This document shows positions 1-12,140 of a stretch of 64,000 nucleotides of DNA, one piece after another (positions within the stretch are counted from its first letter, which is position 1; every line of letters starts with the position of its first letter). Both the position numbers and the translations under genes were made by a program. Under the pieces are notes generated by a model, which was not told the origin of the DNA, did not search any database, and was given only the letters and a program-made list of their open reading frames with translations. The DNA comes from Prorocentrum cordatum (Eukaryota > Sar > Dinophyceae > Prorocentrales > Prorocentraceae), in the NCBI GenBank assembly GCA_963575745.1, contig CAUYUJ010020540.1:62001-126000 (forward strand). The letters are read 5' to 3'.

Positions 1-2846
1 CCCACGAAGTGAGCATCATGAAATTTTTGTCTCGCACGTTCATACCTCCTCGTATTCCATTCCTGGTAACTTTCCCCCTCCCTCCGTATACAGCGAGACA
101 TTACAGACAGGCACTTGCCCTCAAAGATATGAAGGGCGCTCAATGAACTTGAATCGACCGTGCATCCTTCCGCCGCGTAGAGCACAATACTCTGAACTCT
201 CTGAGCATACCTCTCATATTTATCTTTCAACGGGATGGCCGTGGAGCGGAAGAAGGTCGCCTGCCCCCAGAAGGCCCTGCGAGCACAGTCAATACGAGCG
301 TCCAAATCATGATGTTCATTCACATGTAGTTCAGAACAAATATAAGCCCCCAGCACCTCCATCTCCGTCGTCCTTCTAAATCGATACACTCCAGACGCCT
401 CCGACCCCACCGAGAGAGCAAGATCAGCAGTGTGAAGTATTTCCCCTTCCACATCTCGCGGCGGCTCGACCCCGAACACCATATACAATAGGCTGGATTC
501 CTTCCATCTCATTCCATAATCATGTAACTGTGTAGTTAGACCGTGTAACATGCGTGTGAGTTCCTCTCGACTCCGAGCCAATACATAACAGTTGTCAGCC
601 CAAAGGAAATGATTAATAATCGAAACACAGCTAGTCGAGCCAGTCACATACTCAATACGATAACCTAGTCCTAGTACGTCCCATTCTCGAATCGTGGAGC
701 CCCACATAGCAGCAACGATGAGATTGAAGGCCAACGGTCCCTCGGGCCCTCCCGTCCGAATACATTTGTCCCACCTAACCTCCACCACCTCAATCCCATC
801 ATAATAGACAGTGCCTACACATTCGCACAAGGGGTCAAGTAGAGCATACTGTAGGTAAAGGGGTACATCCGCATGATCCAACCCGCGCCTGACATTGGCC
901 ACCGTGCAGTGATCGAACGCCTGAAGGACATCAGCGTTCGCCAAGTGTGCCGTTTCCCCTTTTCCCCATTGTGCAGCATGTTGACCTATGTGTTTGATGC
1001 TAGCCGTGATTTCGTGTGTACGACGGTGTTCCTGGAAACCATACAACCCAATATGACGAAACACTCCTTTTCTTTCAATATGACCCTCAACCAAGAGAAC
1101 AACACAGGAACTGAACCATCTCGAAACAGCATTCTGCATACACAGCAAACGTCCGTCTTTTAACTTAGTGATCCCTGGAGTTTTTGGCATAAAAGAGACG
1201 AGAATCTCACGCCACGACTGAGGATACGGAATCGTGAGCTTGATGATTTTATCGAACAACTTCTGGATCGCTCTGAGAGCACACCACGGCAAGCTCCTTA
1301 GAATCTCGCACGGTATCCCGTCTGGCCCAGTAGCCCTCTGGGTCTTCAGCCGAGCTCGTGCTCTGAGAAGCAGCGCCATACTAATTCCCACAACTGATGT
1401 GGAACGTATCTCATGCACAGCCCTCATCCTGATCTCCTCCATCATACTGTCGGTGGAATTGCGTATCTCTTCGGACGACACCTTGCAACGAACGAACTTG
1501 TCGAGCTCCTCCTTCCACTCCTCACGGTCCTCCGTCTCCCTCCCATCCACCACTAAATGTTTGATAGTATATCTGACCTTTCTTTTTGTTGGGGGACATC
1601 TGCACATAATCATATCACGTCGATAACCTCTGCGTAGACGATTAGCCTCATTCTTTAACCTCCTCAACCTCTCCACTTCCTCCTTCGGACACATCTTAAC
1701 CTCCTCCTCCGCTCTTGTGAGCTGCACCGGCCTGGACGGCTCTCTCTGTCTTCTCGCACCCGTGGTGGAGTAGTCCACCGTCGGTGACAAGTACGCCTCC
1801 AGCATAGTACTCTCCAGACCCTGTGGACAGGTCACAGACGGACACCTTGAAAAGGCAGCACCGCCTAGATACGAATCCACATGCTGTCGAGCCTGATGCT
1901 CATCAGCCCAAGTCGAACACTTGTATCCGACCAGAGACGGCCTAGACTTCTGACCAGGCTGGGGGTCAGGGCGACGAACAATCACGTTCCCAGGGTCAGT
2001 GAAACTCGCCGTGATGATTGCGTGATCGGATAATCTACTGAACTGCTTCTTCCCACCCCTCTTGAAACACCACTTCACCTCCAGATCCGAGAACTCCCAA
2101 CGGTGAGGGACCATTAGGTAATCCAGGACCCTCTTCGAAGTCAGAAACTTGTTCTCCCCCCACGACTCCCAGGTATGCCTCCTAGTACAGAAAGTGTTGG
2201 CGGCCTTCAGTCCATGCGATTCCATGAACTCTAACAGCAGCTCCTTCAGCCTCCTCCTCCGACTCCTCCTTTCAATCTGCTGTGTACCGTCTCCTCCTCT
2301 CTCCCACCTTCTGTCCGTACGAGTACCTTCCTTTCCAGTAGCCTCATACTCCTCCCCATTATACGTAAATCTGCATCCAGGCGGAATCTCCACGTTTGCA
2401 TCTAGCAGAACACAAAAGCTGGCCTGAGGAAACTTAGTGCGGAGAACATTGCGAGCACGACCGATCTGCTCATATACCTCCGCAGCAATCTCAACACAAT
2501 CCTCCACATGAGGGTCTGGCAAATACGCTGACACAATAATGAGTGGTGACTTCTCTGACCCAAAGACACCGATAACGAACCTCGTGAAACAAGTGAAAAA
2601 CATACGGACGGCAGCCGCCCAAGATCTGTCGAAGATGAGAGCTGCCTTACTACACGAACTAGTTTTGATACGCCACCCCAAGCGTTCAAATTCCCCGTGC
2701 ACTAGGTATTGAGTTTCCTGACATGCAAAGAGCCCACCACATGCCCTCATATGATGGAGAATCTCAGCACATTTGAAATGAGCCTCCCCTGCTTTGTTCA
2801 GGTTCCAGCTCGCTAAGCGTATGCCTCGGACGAGGCGCCGCAAACG
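1..2846 (-). CDS. LINE ORF2: AP endonuclease + reverse transcriptase, partial at window edge
   Basis: The pol protein of a non-LTR retrotransposon: it would nick target DNA and copy element RNA at the nick. I read the frame codon by codon from 2846 to base 3 and found no stop, giving 948 codons that leave the window. The N-terminal half is an exonuclease-endonuclease-phosphatase fold: SWNLN (2796-2810), ACQETQ (2709-2726), VSAYLPD (around 2520-2540), LLDAN (2394-2408) and SDH (2022-2030). The RT follows with GPDGIP (around 1311-1330), motif A ADVLQAFDH (around 900-930), a motif-B-like TGGPEGPLAFN, and the catalytic box FLWADN (591-608), where most RTs have xADD. The frame starts directly after the ORF1 TGA. 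The first ATG (2748-2750) lies inside the endonuclease, downstream of SWNLN, so initiation is probably by readthrough, coupled re-initiation or a non-ATG codon. The 3' end and any RNase H or zinc-knuckle region lie outside the window. Confidence 0.85.
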
Positions 2847-4244
2847 TCACTGCCTACGATTCACTTCCTGAAGTACATCATTCATGGGAACCTTCAGCGC
2901 CGGATAAAAAGAAACAATACGAGCCCATGCATCAGCATGAAGAACCCAAGCCCCCGTGGTATTCGTATACGTCGCAAAACAGACGGGTCGGAAATTCGTA
3001 ACAGCTTGAGTCCAAATCTGACTTCTCGGTGGCCCCACCTCCCCACGGATCTCGATTTGAACATGAGCCGAGGTCATACTACGCCAAGTCCCACAGAAAC
3101 GAGCAACCGCTTTCACATGATCACGCTTCCAGGGTGCACACTCCACTAACGCACGAATCCTTCTGGGATTGATTGGCGTGTCCATATCATGAGTGAGAAC
3201 ATCGGCATCTGGATACGTATAACCTGGGGGCGGGGCAATGCGGTCGGCGGGTTCCTTACAGACCATATCCATCCATTTCTTTATTCTCCAAAGAGTGTCC
3301 CGTGGTGTCCCTTCTTTGAAACCGACCTTCACACTGCCGTACATATATCTTCCTCCGTTTAAACGTTCAGTTTTATCTTTATCGTAAGCATTCCTTTCCT
3401 CCCCCTGAAGTGTCCCAATCATATTAGATATTAACTGTGCCGCATCTGCCCAGGGTATCATTTGATTTCCCCGATTTACTTGATTCGACCAATCCGTAAC
3501 CCACCCTTTCAGCTCGAGATAAGTTGGTGTGAACTGGCTCGATCGCTCCTGTTGCACGCGAGGGAACGAACCTCCACCACCACCAGAGGAGCCACCAGGG
3601 CCCACACTAGTCGAAACCGAAGCTGCAGGAGATCCAGCCAAAATTTGCTTAACCTGTTTCTCCAAAATCTCTGTCCGTGCATCTGATTTGTCCATTCTCT
3701 CCGTATGCAACTTGAGTGTGTCATCCACTCTTTTGATGTCCGTCTTCGTCGATTGAACAACATGGATGAGATCCTCATGGGCATCCTCCGTTTTCCAAAC
3801 ATGCTTCATCATCATCTGTTTGAATGGATCCTTCTCCTTTTCTAACATCACTTTCCTCTCCTCCTCAATCTCTGTTCCACGTGCACGTTTGGATCGAGTC
3901 TCACCATCCCCAGTCATCGCGGCATCCGCCGCTGCTGCAACATGAGTCATATCTTCAAGAATATTACCGTTCAATCCGTATTTATCTAACCAGCTCCTAT
4001 CGTCCTCACGTTGACGTTTGTTTGATGCTGCCTCCAGTGCCTGCAGATCTTTCTGATCCCACGGCTGGTATTCCTCAAGGTAATCAAAGTTGACTCTCTC
4101 GTCCTGGTAGTCTTCTGTGGGTATGTCCAAATTCCTTTGACGCCGAAACCACTCCTCAGTACTTTCACCCCAATGCTCGAGTCCTATCTCTCTCCTCAAT
4201 GCCAGCTGAGCCTCAGGACTGTCGTACGACGTGATTGTCAACAA
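2847..4244 (-). CDS. LINE ORF1-like coiled-coil protein
   Basis: A 465-codon frame immediately upstream of and in frame with the endonuclease/RT ORF, so by position it is the ORF1 (RNA-binding, RNP-forming) protein of the same LINE. Residues 1-115 are acidic/polar with many Trp. Residues ~125-205 are rich in heptad-like Glu/Lys/Asp and look like a coiled coil (KQVKQIL at its end), as in L1-type ORF1 trimers. A Gly/Ser linker (GGSSGGGGG) follows, then a basic C-terminal domain of ~240 residues that could bind nucleic acid. I see no CCHC knuckle. The frame opens after a stop at 4248-4250. The first codon used here is TTG, and no ATG occurs until codon ~99 (MTHVAAA), so the start is unresolved: 5' truncation, a non-ATG start or an upstream exon are all possible. 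The frame ends with TGA at 2847-2849. Family assignment is by position and architecture, not by a sequence match I can name. Confidence 0.7.
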   Translation of the reverse strand: MLTITSYDSPEAQLALRREIGLEHWGESTEEWFRRQRNLDIPTEDYQDERVNFDYLEEYQPWDQKDLQALEAASNKRQREDDRSWLDKYGLNGNILEDMTHVAAAADAAMTGDGETRSKRARGTEIEEERKVMLEKEKDPFKQMMMKHVWKTEDAHEDLIHVVQSTKTDIKRVDDTLKLHTERMDKSDARTEILEKQVKQILAGSPAASVSTSVGPGGSSGGGGGSFPRVQQERSSQFTPTYLELKGWVTDWSNQVNRGNQMIPWADAAQLISNMIGTLQGEERNAYDKDKTERLNGGRYMYGSVKVGFKEGTPRDTLWRIKKWMDMVCKEPADRIAPPPGYTYPDADVLTHDMDTPINPRRIRALVECAPWKRDHVKAVARFCGTWRSMTSAHVQIEIRGEVGPPRSQIWTQAVTNFRPVCFATYTNTTGAWVLHADAWARIVSFYPALKVPMNDVLQEVNRRQ

Positions 4245-4280
4245 CGGTCAACAAGGACACGTCTTACGACGTGATTGTCA
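4225..4280. repeat. 16-bp direct repeat at the ORF1 5' end
   Basis: The 16-mer TACGACGTGATTGTCA occurs at 4225-4240 and again at 4265-4280. The first copy lies inside the first ORF1 codons. It may be a small tandem duplication in the LINE 5' leader. Its spacing (40 bp) is too short to be a target-site duplication of the element. Confidence 0.8.
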
Positions 4281-4573
4281 GTAACTACCACCCGTTCAAT
4301 AAGAGGTAAAGAATGCAGACAGACAATGAACAGCAGTGCAGCACACCAGAGAATCTCAATACCACGAAGAAGAATATAGCGCACAATACAAGAGATGTAG
4401 AGTAGCAGACAAAAACCTCGAGGGAACCCAGGCAAGCCGGGCTCACACCCCGAGGCCAGGGCTCGCAAGAACGTCTGGAGGTTCCCCAGGCAGAGACGTT
4501 CTTGAGCCGAGACGTTCTTGAGCCGGGGACCTCGTAGAGCTCTTCCCTTGCTCAGCGCTCCTCGAAACACGTG
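4281..4573. other. LINE 5' flank with hairpin; no gene
   Basis: No ORF is supported here. It holds an imperfect hairpin at 4466-4504 with arms CAAGAACGTCT / AGACGTTCTTG and an inner CTGG/CCAG stem. A tandem 16-mer (GAGACGTTCTTGAGCC) is doubled at about 4493-4524. From ~4528 the sequence changes to the CTCGTAGAGCTCTT-type stretch that elsewhere follows the GC hairpin of module B, so the LINE/array boundary lies between about 4430 and 4530. Confidence 0.5.
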
Positions 4574-5340
4574 AAAGAAGCTTCTACAGCGACAGCGAAA
4601 AAACTCGAAAAAATCGGTCGCATACGAATAGTTTTGCGGACCTAGCTCGAGTAGCGGACTCTGTTCAGAGCTCTGGATGCTTCAGCCGAACGCCGCTGAT
4701 GATTCTCGATCGTTTTCTGTGCGCACCAGCTCTGTAGCTGTGCTACAGCTCGAGTTAAGTACAGAATACCGAAAGTGCCTCTAAAGAGAACATGAGAAAT
4801 ACGAAGCGTCCTGGACCTAGCTCGAGTAGCAGACCGATTTCAGGTCTCCTCATGCAACAGACGAACGCGCCTGGTGATACTGAACCGGTTTATGTGCGCA
4901 CCAGCTCTGTAGCTCCTCTGCTTCTTGAGTTGAGTATAGAAAACCGACATCACTGGAAAATGACTCGAATAATAGAAATACTTTTATGGACCTAGCTCGA
5001 GTAGCAGACCGAGTTCAGACCTCTGGATGCAACAAACGAACGTGCCTGATGATTCTGTATCAGTTCCTGGAAGTATCAGCTCTGTAGCTCTCCGAAATAT
5101 CGAGTTAAGTACAGGAAACCGTGAACACATGTCGAGATGACTCGGAACACACTCGGTTGCTCCAAGTGTTTTGATAGTAATACTGCACCTACGGACCTGA
5201 GAATTTGACTGGCAGACGCGGCATAACCCACTACAGGTGCGAAAAATCTGGTTTCTTAAAATGAATTGTCGGATATCATTCAAATCTGAGAAAAACCGAC
5301 CAAAAGTTGACACATTGTCTCTTCTCGTCGGGTCGACCAA
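4574..5340. repeat. Satellite monomers grading into module B tail
   Basis: About three diverged 177-bp monomers (4.62-5.11 kb; for example CTAGCTCGAGTAGCAGAC around 4640, 4820 and 4995). They are followed by the module B tail at about 5150-5340 (GTGTTTTGATAGTAA, then CTTCTCGTCGGGTCGACCAA). Confidence 0.7.
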
Positions 5341-5675
5341 CTGGCGCCGGCGGTGAACCGTCAACCTAGTCAACGCCGGGAACCTCGTAGAGCTCCTTAC
5401 AGGCACGAAAGTGCTCAGAATCGAAGCAGACAGCTTCTCGCGACCTTTCTTGAAAAACATCAACTTTCCATTTTTCCATGTCACTCGATGTCGGTTCCCG
5501 CTCATTTCCGGACAGTAAAACTCTCTCCAGAGAGCTGAGCTGCTCTGAGAATCAAGTTTAGATACACATGCTACGCGTAAAAATCTGCTTTCTCAAAATG
5601 AATGGTCAAACATCTTTCAAATATTTGCAAAAACACCCAAAAGTTGTCAGTTTCCGTTCTGGTCGGGTCGACCAA
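5341..5675. repeat. Module B copy
   Basis: Begins with the GC hairpin in its TGA form at 5341 and runs through the conserved tail with TCTGCTTTCTCAAAATGAA and TTCTGGTCGGGTCGACCAA. The 3' stem arm is damaged here (GTCAACGCCGGG). Confidence 0.75.
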
Positions 5676-5959
5676 CTGGGAACCGGCGGTAAACCGTCAA
5701 CCAGGTTACCGCCGGAGCCCTCGTAGAGCTCTTTTCTCACAGGGCGCTCCTCGGTAAGCGTGAAGAAAGCGTCTAGAGCAAGACCTGAGACACTCGAGAA
5801 ATCACGTTTTTCTATTTTTATCAAACGTCGGTTGCTCCAAGTGTTTTGATAGTAATACTGCAGCTACGGACCTGAAAATTTTACTGGCAGACGCGCCTTA
5901 ACCCACTACAGGTGCGAAAAATCTGCTTTCTCAAAATAAATGGTCAAATATCTTTCAAA
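5676..5959. repeat. Module B variant
   Basis: Hairpin in the form CTGGGAACCGGCGGTAAACC with intact stem CCGGCGGTAA (5683-5692) / TTACCGCCGG (5706-5715), then a shortened module B body containing GTGTTTTGATAGTAATACTG. It is cut off at 5959 by the next hairpin. Confidence 0.75.
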
Positions 5960-7139
5960 CTGGGCGCCGGCGGTAAACCATCATACTTTCTTACCGCCAG
6001 GAGACTCGTAGAGCTTCCTGACAATATATAATGTCGAAAAAAATGCAGAGAACGAATAGTTTTTCAGCCCAAGCGATTTCAAACCTCTCGATGCAACAGC
6101 CTGAACGCCCCCGATGCTTCTGGACTGTCCTCTGTACGAGCTCTGTAGTTCTCCTACAGCCCGAGTTACGTGCGTAAACCGACAGTAACCCTGAAGATGA
6201 CTCGAACAATACGAATAGTTTGGCAAACCTAGCTCGAGTATCAGACCAAGTTCAGGCCTCTGAGGACGTGTCGGATGTCTCCGAATCGATGTCTGTGATT
6301 ACCAGCCCTGCAGCCCCCCTACAGCCAGCAGAAAACCGACAGCATCTCAGGATCACTCGAACAACACGAACAGTTTCGCGGACCTAGTTCGGGCAGCAGA
6401 CCGAGTTCCGAGCTCAGGATTCGACAGGCGAACGCGCCTGATGTCTCCAAATCAATTCCTGTGACTACCAGCACTGTGGCCACCCCAGAACTCGAGTTAA
6501 GTACAGAAAACCGAAAGCAGCTCTCAAGATGACTCGAACAATACGAATAGTTTCGCCATTCTAGAGCGGGCAGCAGACCGAGTTCAGAGCTCTGGATTCA
6601 AGAGACAGGCGCGCCTGATGACTCTGAATCGGTTTCTGTAAGCATCAGCTCTGTAGCTGTACAGAAAACCGAGAGCGCCTGTCAAGGTGACTCGAATAAT
6701 ACGAATAGGTTTGCGGACCTAGCTCGGCTAGCAGACCGAGTTCACACCTCTGGAGGCAACAGACAAGCGCGCCTGATCATTCTGAATCGATGAGGTGTGC
6801 TTACCAGCTCTGTAGCTGTCCTGTATCTCGAGTTGAGTCCAATATACCGACAGCGCGTATCAAGATGACTCGAAATGGTCGATCTCGCCCGTGTGCTTTT
6901 TGGCAGTAAAAGGTACCCGATCGAGCTGAGATCAATATGGCGAGCGGGAATAAGATCGAATATCACGGGAAAAAATACTAGAGCTCAAACGAAGTGAGGA
7001 ATTTCGAGAACAAAATTTTCAACCGACCAAAAGTCACCAAAAGGTCTGTCGAGATTTTTATTGCCAACTAGCTCTCCAGCGCCCAGGAATTACTCTTAAG
7101 CTTCCAGCAATAACTTGCTAAGGGAAGCTCTACGAGTTA
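5960..7139. repeat. Higher-order block 1: hairpin A + satellite + end cassette
   Basis: Hairpin A at 5960 (loop and 3' arm degenerate), a TATATAATGTCG leader, about five to six 177-bp monomers, then end cassette E at ~7000-7139. The cassette runs from CGAGAACAAAATTTTCAACC to GGGAAGCTCTACGAGTTA. Confidence 0.75.
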
Positions 7140-8240
7140 CTGGGCGCCGGCGGTAAACCGTCAACCTTTCTTACCGCCGGGGGACTCGTAGAGCTTCCTG
7201 ACAATATATAATGTCGAACAAAGAATTACAGAGAACGAATAGTTTTAATTAAGGCCAAGCAATTTCAGACCTCTCGATGCAACAGCCGAACGCCCCCAAT
7301 GCTTCTGGATTGTCTTCTGCACGAGCTCTGTAGCTCTCCTACAGCCCGAGTTACGTGCGAAATTGACAGCACCTCTCAAGATGACTCGAACAAAACGAAT
7401 AGTTTGGCAAACCCAGCTCGAGTATCAGACCGAGTTCAGACCTCTGAATGCGACAGGCGGACGCGTCTGATGTCTCCGAAGATTTCTGTGATTACCAGCC
7501 CTGCAGCCCCCCTACAGCCCGAGTTGAGTGCAGAAAACCGAGAGCACCTCTCAGGATGACTCGAACAATACGAATAGGTTCGCGGACTTAGATCTGGCAG
7601 CAGACCGAGTTCAGAGCTCTGGATTCAACAGACAAACGCGACTGATGATTCTGAATCGGTTTCTGCAAGTATCAGCTCTGCAGCTGTCCTATAGCTCGAG
7701 TTTAGTACAGAAAACCGAGAGCGCCTGTCAAGATGACTCGAATAATACGAAGAGGTTTGCGGACCAGCTCGGCCAGCAGACCGATTTCAGACCTCTATAT
7801 GCAAGAGACGGACGCGCCTGATCATTCTGAATCGATGAGCTGTGCTCACCAGCTGTGTAGCTGTCCTGTATCTCGAGTTAAGTCCAATATACTGACAGCG
7901 CGTATCAAGATGACTCGAAACGGCCGATCCCACCCGTGTGCTTTTTGGCAGTACTAGGTACCTGATCGAGCTGAGATCAAGATGGCGAGCGGTAATAAGA
8001 TCGAATATCACGGGAAAAAATGCTAGAGCTCCAACGAATGGTTGAATTTCGAGAACAAAATTTTCAACCGACCAAAAGTCAGCAAAAGGTCCGTCGAGAT
8101 TTTTCTTGCCAACTAGCTCTCCAGCGCCCCGGAATTACTCTTTAAGCTTCCAGCAACAACTTGCTACGGGAAGCTCTACGAGTTATATTCGCAAAACCAC
8201 CAAAAGTTACCACATTGTCCTTTCTGGTCGGGTCGGCGAA
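7140..8240. repeat. Higher-order block 2
   Basis: Intact hairpin A (stem CCGGCGGTAA/TTACCGCCGG), TATATAATGTCG leader, about four monomers, end cassette E (~8036-8186) and a fragment of module B tail (ACCACATTGTCCTTTCTGGT) just before the next hairpin. Confidence 0.8.
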
Positions 8241-9408
8241 CTGGGCGCCGGCGGTAAACCGTCAACCTTTCTTACCGCCGGGGGACTCGTAGAGCTTCCT
8301 GACAATATATAATGTCGAAAAGAAATTGCAGAGAACGAATAGTTTTCAGCGCAAGCGATTTCAAACCTCGATCCAACAGCCGAACGCCCACGATGCTTGT
8401 GGATTGTCTTCTGTACGAGCTCTGTAGCTCTCCTACAGCCTGAGTTACGTGCGTAAATCGATAGCACCTCTCAAGATGACTCGAACAAAACAAATAGTTT
8501 GGCAAACCCAGCTCGAGTATCAGACCGAGTTCAGACCTCTGAATGCGACAGGCGGACGCGTCTGATGTCTCCGAGTCCATTCTTGTGATTACCAGCCCTG
8601 CAGCTCCCCTGCAGCCCGAGTTAAGTGCAGAAAACAGAGAGCACCTCTGAAGATGGCTCGAACAATAGGAATAGTTTCGTGGACCCAGTTCGGGCAGCAG
8701 ACCGAGTTCCGAGCTCTGGATTCGACAAGCGGGCGCGCCTGATGTCTTCGAATCGATTTCTGTGACCACCAGCACTCTAGCCGCCCTACAGCCCGAATTA
8801 GGTGCAGAAAACCGAGAGCACCTCTCAAGATGACTCGAACAATACGAATAATTTCGCGATTCTAGATCGGGCAGCAGACCGAGTTCAGAGCTCTAGATTC
8901 AACAGACAAACGCGACTGATGATTCTGAATCGGTTTCTGTAACTATCAGCTCTCTAGCCGTCCTATAGCTCGAGTGTAGTGCAGAAAATCGAGAGCGCCT
9001 ATCAAGATGACTCGACTAATACGAATAGGTTTCCAGACCTAGCTCGGCCAGAAGACCGAGTTCAGACCTCTGGATGCAACAGACGAACGCGCCGGATCAT
9101 TCTGAATCGATAAGGTGTGCTTACCAGCTCTGTAGCTGTCCCATATCTCGAGTTAAGTCCAATATACCGACAGCGTATCAAGATGACTCGAAGCGGCCGA
9201 TCCCGCCCGTGTGCTTTTTGGCAGTAAAAGGTACCCGATCGGGCTGAGATCAAGATGGCAAGCGGAAAAAAGATCGAATATCACGGGAAAAAATACTAGA
9301 GCTCAAACGAATGATTGAATTTCGAGAACAAAATTTTCAACCGACCAAAAGTCAGCAAAAGGTCCGTCGAGGTTTTTCCTTGCCAACTAGCTCTCCAGCG
9401 CCCCAGAA
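8241..9408. repeat. Higher-order block 3
   Basis: Intact hairpin A, leader, about five monomers, and an end cassette (from ~9310) truncated at CCAGAA where the next hairpin begins. Confidence 0.8.
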
Positions 9409-9531
9409 CTGGGCGCCGGCGGTAAACCGTCAACCTTCCTTACCGACGGGAGACTCGTAGAGCTTCCTGACAATATATAATGTCGAAAAAATGCAGGGAA
9501 CGAATAGTTTTTCAGCCCAAGCGATTTCAGA
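9409..9531. repeat. 123-bp tandem duplication of hairpin A and leader
   Basis: A short copy of hairpin A plus its leader, ending in CAAGCGATTTCAGA. It is directly followed by a second copy at 9532 that continues into the satellite. The two differ by a handful of substitutions, so this is a small local duplication. Confidence 0.8.
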
Positions 9532-10790
9532 CTGGGCGCCGGCGGTAAACCGTCAACCTTTCTTACCGCCGGGGGACTCGTAGAGCTTCCTGACAATATA
9601 TAATGGCGGAAAAAAATTGCAGAGAACGAACAGTTTTTCAGCCCAAGCGATTTCACACCTCTCGATGCAACAGCCGAACGCCCCCGATGCTTCTGGATTG
9701 TCTTCTGTACGAGCTCTGTAGCTCTTCTACAGCCAAGATACGTGCGTCAATCGATAGCACCTCTCAAGATGACTCGAACAAAACGAATGGTTTGGCAAAT
9801 CCAGATCTCTGAATGCGACCGGCGGACGCGTCTGATGTCTCCGAGTCGATTCCTGTGATTACCAGCCCTGCAGCCGCCCTGCAGCCCGAGTTAAGTGCAG
9901 AAAACTCAGAGCACCTCTCAGGATGTCTCGAACAATACGAATAGTTTCGCGGACCTAGTTCGTGCAGCAGACCGAGTTCCGAGCTCTGGATTCGACAGGC
10001 GGACGCGCCTGATGTCTTCAATCGATTTCTGTGATCATCTGCACTGTAGCCCCCCTACAGCCCGAGTTAAGTGCAGAAAAACCGACAGCATCTCTCAAGA
10101 TGACTCGAACAATACGAATAGTTTCGCGATTCTAGATCGGGCAGCAGACCGAGTTCAGAGCTTTGGATTCAACGACAAACGCGACTGATGATTATGAATC
10201 CGTTTCTGTAAGCATAAGCTTTGCAGCTGTCCTATAGCTCGAGTTTAGTACAGAAAACCGAGAGCGCCTGTCAAGATGACTCGAATAATACGAATAAGCT
10301 TGCGGACCTAGCTCGGCTAGCAAACCGAGTTCAGACCTCTCGATGCAACAGACGGACGCGCCTGATCATTCTGAATCGATAAGGTGTGCTTACCAGCCAT
10401 GTAGCTGTCCTGTATCTCGAGTTAAGTCCAATAAACTGACAGCGCGTATCAAGTTGACTCGAAACGGCCGATCCCGCCCGTGTGCTTTTTGGCATTAAAA
10501 GATATCCGATCGAGCTGAGATCAAGATGGCGAGCGGAAATAAGATCGAATATCACGGGAAAAAATACTAGAGCTCTAACGAATGGTTGAATTTCGACAAC
10601 AAAATTTTCAACCGACCAAAAGTCAGCAAAGGGTCCGTCGAGATTTTTCTTGCCAACTAGCTCTCCAGCGCCCCGGAATTACTCTTAAGCTTCCAGCAAC
10701 AACGTGCTAAGGGAAGCTCTACGAGTTATTACTCTTAAGCTTCCAGCAACAACTTGCTCAGGGAAGCTCTACGAGTTACTAGCTCCACTC
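9532..10790. repeat. Higher-order block 4
   Basis: Intact hairpin A, about five monomers, and end cassette E at ~10575-10727 whose last ~50 bp (ATTACTCTTAAGCTTCCAGC to CTACGAGTTA) are repeated at 10728-10779. Confidence 0.8.
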
Positions 10791-11005
10791 CGCGCCGGAA
10801 CTTGGTAGCGCCCAAAACCCGGAGTGCGAAAAGACCCCCAGGAACGGGAAATCTCCCCTGGAGAGGTCTGGGGGGCTTGTCTTCCGCGCTGCGCAAGCGC
10901 TGCGAGGAACGCTTCCACGCGTGCCTGCACGCGTGCAGGCACGCGTGGACGCGCGCTGGAAGCGCCCCCGGACCCGCTGCGACCTCAAACGAACTGCTGC
11001 GAGGA
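10791..11005. repeat. Module C copy with 34-bp perfect palindrome
   Basis: Starts with CTAGCTCCACTCCGCGCCGG, then GTAGCGCCCAAAACCCGG. It is GC-rich and contains a perfect 34-bp palindrome (10915-10948). It ends abruptly at GAGGA, where hairpin A begins at 11006. Confidence 0.75.
10915..10948. repeat. Perfect 34-bp palindrome (module C)
   Basis: The half-site CCACGCGTGCCTGCACG is followed by its exact reverse complement with no loop, so the duplex could extrude as a cruciform. Related imperfect forms lie at about 19977-20016, 22983-23022 and 49620-49665. Confidence 0.95.
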
Positions 11006-12140
11006 CTGGGCGCCGGCGGTAAACCGTCAACCTTCCTTACCGCCGGGGGACTCGCACAGCTTCCTGAACATATATAATGTCGAAAAAAATGCAGAGAACG
11101 AATAGTTTTTCAGCCTAAACAATTTCAGACCTCTCGATGCAACAGCCAAACACCCCTCATGCTTCTGGATCGTTTTCTGTGCGCACGAGCTCCGTAGCTC
11201 TCCTACAGCCCGAGTTACGAAAATCGACAGCACCTTTCAAGATCACTCGAACAATACAAATAATTTCGCGAACCTACCTCAAGTATCAGGCCGAGTTCAG
11301 ACATCTGAATGCAACAGGCGGACGTGCCTGATGTCTCCGAATCGACTCCTGTGATTACCAGCCCTGCAGACCCCTTACAGCCCGAGTTAAGTGCAGAAAA
11401 TCGACAGCACCTCTGAAGATAACTCCAACAATACGAATAGTTTCGCAGACCTAGCTTGGGCAGCAGGCCGAGTTCAGACCTCTGAATGCGACAGGTGGAC
11501 GCGACTGATATCTCCGAATCGATTCCAGTGATTACCAGCCCTGCAGCCCCCTTCCAGCTCGAGTTAAGTGCAGAAAACGGACAGCACCTCTCAAGATGAC
11601 TCGACGAATAGAAATAGTTTTGCGAACCTAGCTCGGGCAGCACACCGAGTTCCGAGCTCTGGATTCATCAGGCGGACGCGCCTGATGTCCCCGAGTCATT
11701 CCTGTGAGTGCGAGCCCTGGAGCCCCCCCTACAGCCCGAGTTTAGTGCAGAAAACTGTCAGCACCTCTCAAGATGACTCGACGAATACGAATAGTTTCGC
11801 GAACCTAGCTCGGGCAGCAGACCGAGCTCAGACCTCTGGATGGAGCAGACGAACGCGGCTGATGATTCGCAATCGATTTCTGTGAGAATGAGCTCTGTAG
11901 CTGCCCTACAGCTCGAGTTCAGTACAAAATGCCGACAACGCGTATCAAGATGACTCGAAACAGCCGATCCCGCCGCGATGCTTTTTTGCAGAAATATTTA
12001 CCCGATCGAGCTGAGATCAAGATAGCGAGCGGGAATGGTCGGAAAAAATACTAGAGCTCGAACGGATTGTTGAATTTCGAGAACAAAATTTTCAACCGAC
12101 CAAACGTCAGCAAAAGGTCCGTCGAGATGTTTCTTGCCAA
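11006..12140. repeat. Higher-order block 5
   Basis: Intact hairpin A, leader, about five monomers, and end cassette E truncated at TTCTTGCCAA (12140) by the next hairpin. Confidence 0.8.
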
